Assembly (NCBI GenBank): GCA_958451615.1 | Contig: CAUDQR010000004.1 | Coordinates: 55,772 to 119,771 of the forward strand | From: an uncultured Collinsella sp. | Lineage (GTDB): Bacteria; Actinomycetota; Coriobacteriia; Coriobacteriales; Coriobacteriaceae | Direction: 5' to 3' | Length of the DNA: 64,000 nt | In this document: positions 60,478 through 64,000 of the stretch, one piece after another | How positions within the stretch are numbered: position 1 is the first letter of the stretch | Layout: each line of letters opens with the position of its first letter | Notes under the pieces: model-generated | Databases searched by the model: none | Told to the model about the DNA's origin: nothing | What the model saw: only the letters and a program-made list of their open reading frames with translations | Translations under genes and position numbers: made by a program

Positions 60478-63473
60478 GCTGGGGGTACCCCGTTCGTCGC
60501 CGCGGCCTCCGGTTCCACTTTTCGCTGAATTTCGCTCAAAAGCTCGGCTGCGACTTCGCTGCTTTTGAAACGAATGCTGCAGTCTTCTTTCTTTGGGAAA
60601 GCCAGCAACGGAATAGCTCCGTACCAGACAGTTTCTTCGTCAATCACTGATGCGCACAGGCGTCCTTCGGCTTTGATGAGATAGTTGACGTTCATCTCGG
60701 CAAAAATCGCTTTCACGTCATCGCGTGGAGTTGAAGCAATAGAAATCTCAAGGGCAATTCCACGGGTAGCGGCATCCGCGAGTGCAGCGGCGAGCTTTTC
60801 AAGGCATGCGGCGGACGCGTAGGGTGCGGCAATAAAAATGCTTTTCGATGCGTTCTCGATGTCATTCGCTAAAGCCTCCACGGCTCTTGCCGACCTAACG
60901 AGGATATTTCGATCGTCCTGTCTGTTGTCGTTTGCCGCAAAGACTTTATATCCCAGCTTGGCGTAGGTCTTGAGCCTCTTTTGGTACATGCGCGCGAACA
61001 TGGGTATCGACAGGTCAACATAGTCGAATATCTCAACCCGCTGTTTGCCCTCGTGGCTTCTGTGTAGCCTACCTGCCTGCTGCGTTATGCTGCCGTCCCA
61101 AGATATTGGAGTGGCAATGAGCAAAGTGTCAAGGTAAGACAGGTCGAAGCCCTCGCCCAGAAGACTTTCAGTTGCGACGATGATTCGATGCTCATGCTCA
61201 AAGCTGGGAAGACTCTTCAGTATTGCTTTTCTTTCTTTGGCGTCGATTTCTCCGGTTAAGAGTATGGGTTCGTGTCCACGGCTTTGAAGTAGCCTGCATA
61301 GCTCTTCGGCATGCTTTTTTCTTTTAGATAGCACAAGCGGATGCCGGCCGTTTGATGCGGCCTCGAGGGCGTCCTCGATAATTGCTTCGTTTCTCGCGGC
61401 GTGTATACACAGGAGATCGAGAATTTGGTTAAAGGATGCTCCTGGTTCGTAGGTGGGTAATCGAATTCCGGTGAAACGCGGTCTAACAATGCGCTGAATC
61501 CCCTGCTGGATTGCTTGCGTTTTTGGATCGACGACATAGCGAACCGGGCCGCAGAGCATCGAGAGTGCCCGCGTGAGTCCGTCCGAACGCTCGGGCGTTG
61601 CGGAAAGGCCATATACATATTTGGCAGGAGCGGACTTGAGGACAAGCTCAAGCTGTGGCGCGGCCGCATGGTGGCATTCGTCACAGATGATGAGACTGTA
61701 ATCGCGAACGAACTCCTTGGCTAATGACTCGCCGGTTTGGGGATCCTTGCCGGATAGCGACTGGAATGAAGCAATGTCGATGAGACGGCTTATGGCGGTC
61801 TTGCCTCCTCCGATTTGCCCAATGAGCGGAGGCTGTCTTTTGCTGATTCGTCCCTTTGGGGTTCGGACGGGCTCTCTGTTGTCCGTGATGTCGAGAAATC
61901 GTTCGAGTTGGGATTTCCATTGGGCAATGAGCGCAGTTTTAGGAACGATGACGAGCGTTGGAAGACCAATGGCAGCAATAAGATAAGCTCCGATGACGGT
62001 TTTGCCGAACCCCGTCGGTGCGGACATGATCCCGTCTTCATAGCCGAGCATCTGTTCAGCGACAATTTGTTGTTCAGGGCGAAGAGTCCCTTTAAATGCC
62101 ATCACAATTGGATTGCTCGACTTGCGTTTGTCTGAATAGTGGGCAGAAACGCCGGCTTCTTGAAGCAGCCGCTCAAGTTGAACCTTGCAGCCTCTGGGAA
62201 TCGCGACGTAGCCATCTCTAAGTTCGCTGAGGTCTATGAACCGCGGTTTGCCGAATACCGATTGATGCATAGATTGTGCGCGGAAGAATTCTGGGTTGGC
62301 AAATGTTGCAAGCCTGCGGACTTCCATTTGAGCTGCGGGACTCAGAGATTTTTCGGGGATATAGAGCATATCGGCCTGCGTGACGGACAGCGATGACGGG
62401 AAGTCCCGCGGTGTGAGCGGGAGCCGCTTTCGCAGTCTCTGGGAATGTGGCACACCGGTGTTTGCCGCCGCAACAGCTGCTATTCCATGTGACCTATTTT
62501 CGATGCTCTCGATCAGATTTTGCACCGTCACGCGCGGGATTAACTGGATTTGCGAAAGGTAAAGCCATTGATCGGGAAAGGGCTCAAATTGCTCGTCAAC
62601 AAATACGCTGTTCCCTTTTCGCTGCGCTTTTCCTTGAAAAGGCAGCGCTATGAGATTTCCAAAGCCGCCCTCAGGAATGGTGGACTGCGCGGGCAGCATT
62701 CGGTCAAATGCTTTGAAGGTGATTGTCTTGTTCAGTATCGCCGCTTCGGTGATAAGGCCGCTTCCAAAATCTCGTGCGGTCTTTGCGCTGACGAGCTCTA
62801 GGAAGAAAAACCAGACATGTGCGCCGTCGCCCGATCTCGATCGCTCGACTGCGACATCGATTCCGTGGCTTTTTGCGACATGTCGAATGGCATTCGTCGC
62901 TTCTTTCCAATCGGCTCCGTCAAAATCGATGACCAGGACTTTCGTGTTACTGTCTTTATCGAGCACATATTGGCCTATAACGTCTCGAAGCCTATCGTCA
63001 TTGCCTCTGAAATGGGCGATGATCGCGGCATCGCTCAACTCGGGGAAGACGCGGCTGCTGCATTCCGTGCATTTGACTCTCTGGTGGCTTGCTTTGGGGC
63101 AAATGCCTGACTTCCACTCATTTGCGCAGACGGGCGTATAGCCGATTCCTCCGTCTTTTCTGCGGTACCCATGAGCGTAGACATCTTTGCGGCCAGAAAA
63201 GAGATTGCGGAAGAGCTCGAGTTTGTCGCGCGCTGGGCTCGCACTGGTGACGATACCCTCGACCTGCGCCCGTCTATCGAAAGATGTGCCAGCTTTCTCC
63301 CATTCTTCCAGCGTTGTATAACGGATGTCTGGACCGCTGCTGCAGATAACGATTTGCTTGCGCGGATCCGAAGCGTGGACGACCGTTTTATTGAATTTGA
63401 ATAAGGCGCTCCCGAAAAGGGCGTATTGATGCGTGCCGTTGCTCATTTGAAAGCCATTCTTATCAGCGTTCAT
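60462..63473 (-). CDS. TOTE-type archaeo-eukaryotic primase + SF2 helicase + PLD-like C-terminus
   Basis: The 1003-residue protein joins an N-terminal AEP primase-like domain with a UvsW-type SF2 helicase. The primase part has Cys ligands (CANEW, CPK, CTEC, about 116-138), active-site Asp183 and Asp185 in VIDFDGADW, and the SGDGAHVWFFF motif (His219). The helicase has Walker A APTGFGKT (about 487), DECHH (about 596) and QQAGRLHRS. The last 120 residues (ISIAAPYASAACLEKL-like) recall phospholipase-D nucleases but lack a clear HKD. This is the plan of TOTE conflict-system primases, thought to fight invading DNA or transposons. Composition is A/T-richer than core genes. The ATG at 63473 has a poor ribosome site; ATG 63446 is an alternative. 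Confidence 0.88.
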   Translation of the reverse strand: MNADKNGFQMSNGTHQYALFGSALFKFNKTVVHASDPRKQIVICSSGPDIRYTTLEEWEKAGTSFDRRAQVEGIVTSASPARDKLELFRNLFSGRKDVYAHGYRRKDGGIGYTPVCANEWKSGICPKASHQRVKCTECSSRVFPELSDAAIIAHFRGNDDRLRDVIGQYVLDKDSNTKVLVIDFDGADWKEATNAIRHVAKSHGIDVAVERSRSGDGAHVWFFFLELVSAKTARDFGSGLITEAAILNKTITFKAFDRMLPAQSTIPEGGFGNLIALPFQGKAQRKGNSVFVDEQFEPFPDQWLYLSQIQLIPRVTVQNLIESIENRSHGIAAVAAANTGVPHSQRLRKRLPLTPRDFPSSLSVTQADMLYIPEKSLSPAAQMEVRRLATFANPEFFRAQSMHQSVFGKPRFIDLSELRDGYVAIPRGCKVQLERLLQEAGVSAHYSDKRKSSNPIVMAFKGTLRPEQQIVAEQMLGYEDGIMSAPTGFGKTVIGAYLIAAIGLPTLVIVPKTALIAQWKSQLERFLDITDNREPVRTPKGRISKRQPPLIGQIGGGKTAISRLIDIASFQSLSGKDPQTGESLAKEFVRDYSLIICDECHHAAAPQLELVLKSAPAKYVYGLSATPERSDGLTRALSMLCGPVRYVVDPKTQAIQQGIQRIVRPRFTGIRLPTYEPGASFNQILDLLCIHAARNEAIIEDALEAASNGRHPLVLSKRKKHAEELCRLLQSRGHEPILLTGEIDAKERKAILKSLPSFEHEHRIIVATESLLGEGFDLSYLDTLLIATPISWDGSITQQAGRLHRSHEGKQRVEIFDYVDLSIPMFARMYQKRLKTYAKLGYKVFAANDNRQDDRNILVRSARAVEALANDIENASKSIFIAAPYASAACLEKLAAALADAATRGIALEISIASTPRDDVKAIFAEMNVNYLIKAEGRLCASVIDEETVWYGAIPLLAFPKKEDCSIRFKSSEVAAELLSEIQRKVEPEAAATNGVPPAVAVK

Positions 63474-64000
63474 TGGGATGAGGGTACGTCATTTCAGCTT
63501 TATGAGATACGCGACTTCGATTTTGGTTCGGTAATAGTGGGGTACCGATCCGTGAGTGGCAATCAGCCGGTGCCAAAACGTGCGGCGGCTGTTGTTAAAG
63601 GTTTTTGACGGCTATGGGGCGGGCTGGAGACCCCGGGAGCCGCCCTCGAATAGACCCTGTGGGCAAAAAATGGCAAATATGAGTACTGTTGTTGTGGTAG
63701 TATCATATCATCTTGAACGTATTTAAGACCAATCGGCCGAAATTTGATATAACCAACCCTCTCGACATGGCGATTCGGGACTTTATGACGCTCGGAATTG
63801 GTGGAAGACGGCATATTCAGCCAGATTTCGCTGTTACTAAACTGGTAACAGTACTCATATTTGCCATTTTTTGCCCAGAGGGTATCGCAAGGGGGTTGGA
63901 CAAAGCATCGATCGCCGCCAATTTCTCGATTGGCTGGTTGGGCGGGGTGGCGCGCGCAGACGTGGTGTAAGAGCGTCCCGAGGTCCGTCGCTGCAAGTCC
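63474..64000. other. Intergenic region upstream of the primase-helicase
   Basis: The 527 bases contain the MITE-like copy 2 (63654-63883) and no convincing gene. Small open frames on both strands cross the element and match nothing. The promoter for the minus-strand primase-helicase should lie at about 63474-63600, but I see no clear boxes. Confidence 0.5.
63654..63883. repeat. MITE-like element, copy 2, about 230 bp
   Basis: The ends match copy 1: ACCCTGTGGGCAAAAAATGG...ATATGAGTACTGT at the left and its complement at the right, plus the inner CTGTTAC...GTAACAG stem (here perfect). The interior is largely different from copy 1 apart from short matches around TATTTAAGACCAAT and the right-end CGCTGTTACTA. 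No transposase ORF lies inside. Confidence 0.8.

Noticed and set aside
63600..63652. A tRNA-like fold near the right edge (GC-rich hairpin region)
   Set aside because: No acceptor stem, anticodon loop or T-loop (TTCGANNC) could be placed.
1..64000. A CRISPR array, rRNA or tRNA genes, or a complete insertion sequence
   Set aside because: No regularly spaced repeats and no rRNA or tRNA sequence were seen; the repeats found are short palindromic families without transposase genes.

Overview
The window looks like a chromosomal segment of a gut Coriobacteriia actinobacterium, most likely Collinsella or a close relative. The reasons are high G+C coding sequence with strong G/C third positions, an anaerobe gene set (superoxide reductase without center I, Fhs/FchA/FolD one-carbon genes, class III fructose-bisphosphatase, C69 dipeptidase), sortase/Tat-type surface proteins and many GC-rich palindromic intergenic repeats. 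The assignment comes from gene content and recalled family knowledge, not from a database search.

Layout. 1-1.9 kb: the 3' end of an unknown gene and an A/T-richer MFS transporter. 1.9-14.3 kb: replication and repair (dnaE, a SWIM/SNF2 helicase, ruvC-ruvA-ruvB behind a LexA-type box), with a superoxide reductase and a degenerate NAD synthetase-like protein between them. 14.4-20 kb: fhs, a membrane protein with Thr motifs, a CDF metal exporter and a zinc-ribbon protein. 20-23.4 kb: an A/T-richer accessory patch (SHOCT-type gene with a frame break, a small hydrophobic peptide ORF, ADP-ribosylglycohydrolase, DUF1016 nuclease). 23.4-28.1 kb: secreted or anchored proteins (Tat-exported PI-PLC-like protein, two lipoprotein paralogues, one frameshifted). 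28.4-34.1 kb: fchA-folD, a C69 dipeptidase, a phasin-like protein and a UbiB-type kinase.

34.1-42.2 kb is the most distinctive region. A cobalamin-riboswitch-like leader precedes a 2159-residue surface protein (seven Ig-like repeats, a transcobalamin-C-terminal-like DUF4430 domain, a beta-propeller, an InlB-type repeat and a membrane anchor). It is followed 9 bases later by a second membrane-tethered DUF4430 protein. I read this as a candidate Gram-positive surface corrinoid-capture operon.

42.3-60 kb: two GtrA paralogues, fbp, a DegV protein, a TIM-barrel protein, an RNA m5C methyltransferase, a MetRS-like ligase and a queuosine group (queH, queA, tgt). The queuosine group is interrupted by a coiled-coil tail-anchored protein and an SDR resembling 12-alpha-hydroxysteroid dehydrogenases. 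58.9-64 kb: a LOG-family protein, a RelB/YafQ-type toxin-antitoxin pair and a 1003-residue primase-helicase of the TOTE conflict-system type.

The intergenic regions hold several repeat families. The most notable is a three-copy, roughly 145-nt structured element with compensatory base changes, placed just after the stop codons of three unrelated genes. There is also a pair of about 235-bp MITE-like elements with shared terminal inverted repeats, a 152-bp palindromic element, and REP-like hairpins. I saw no rRNA, tRNA, CRISPR array or complete transposase gene.
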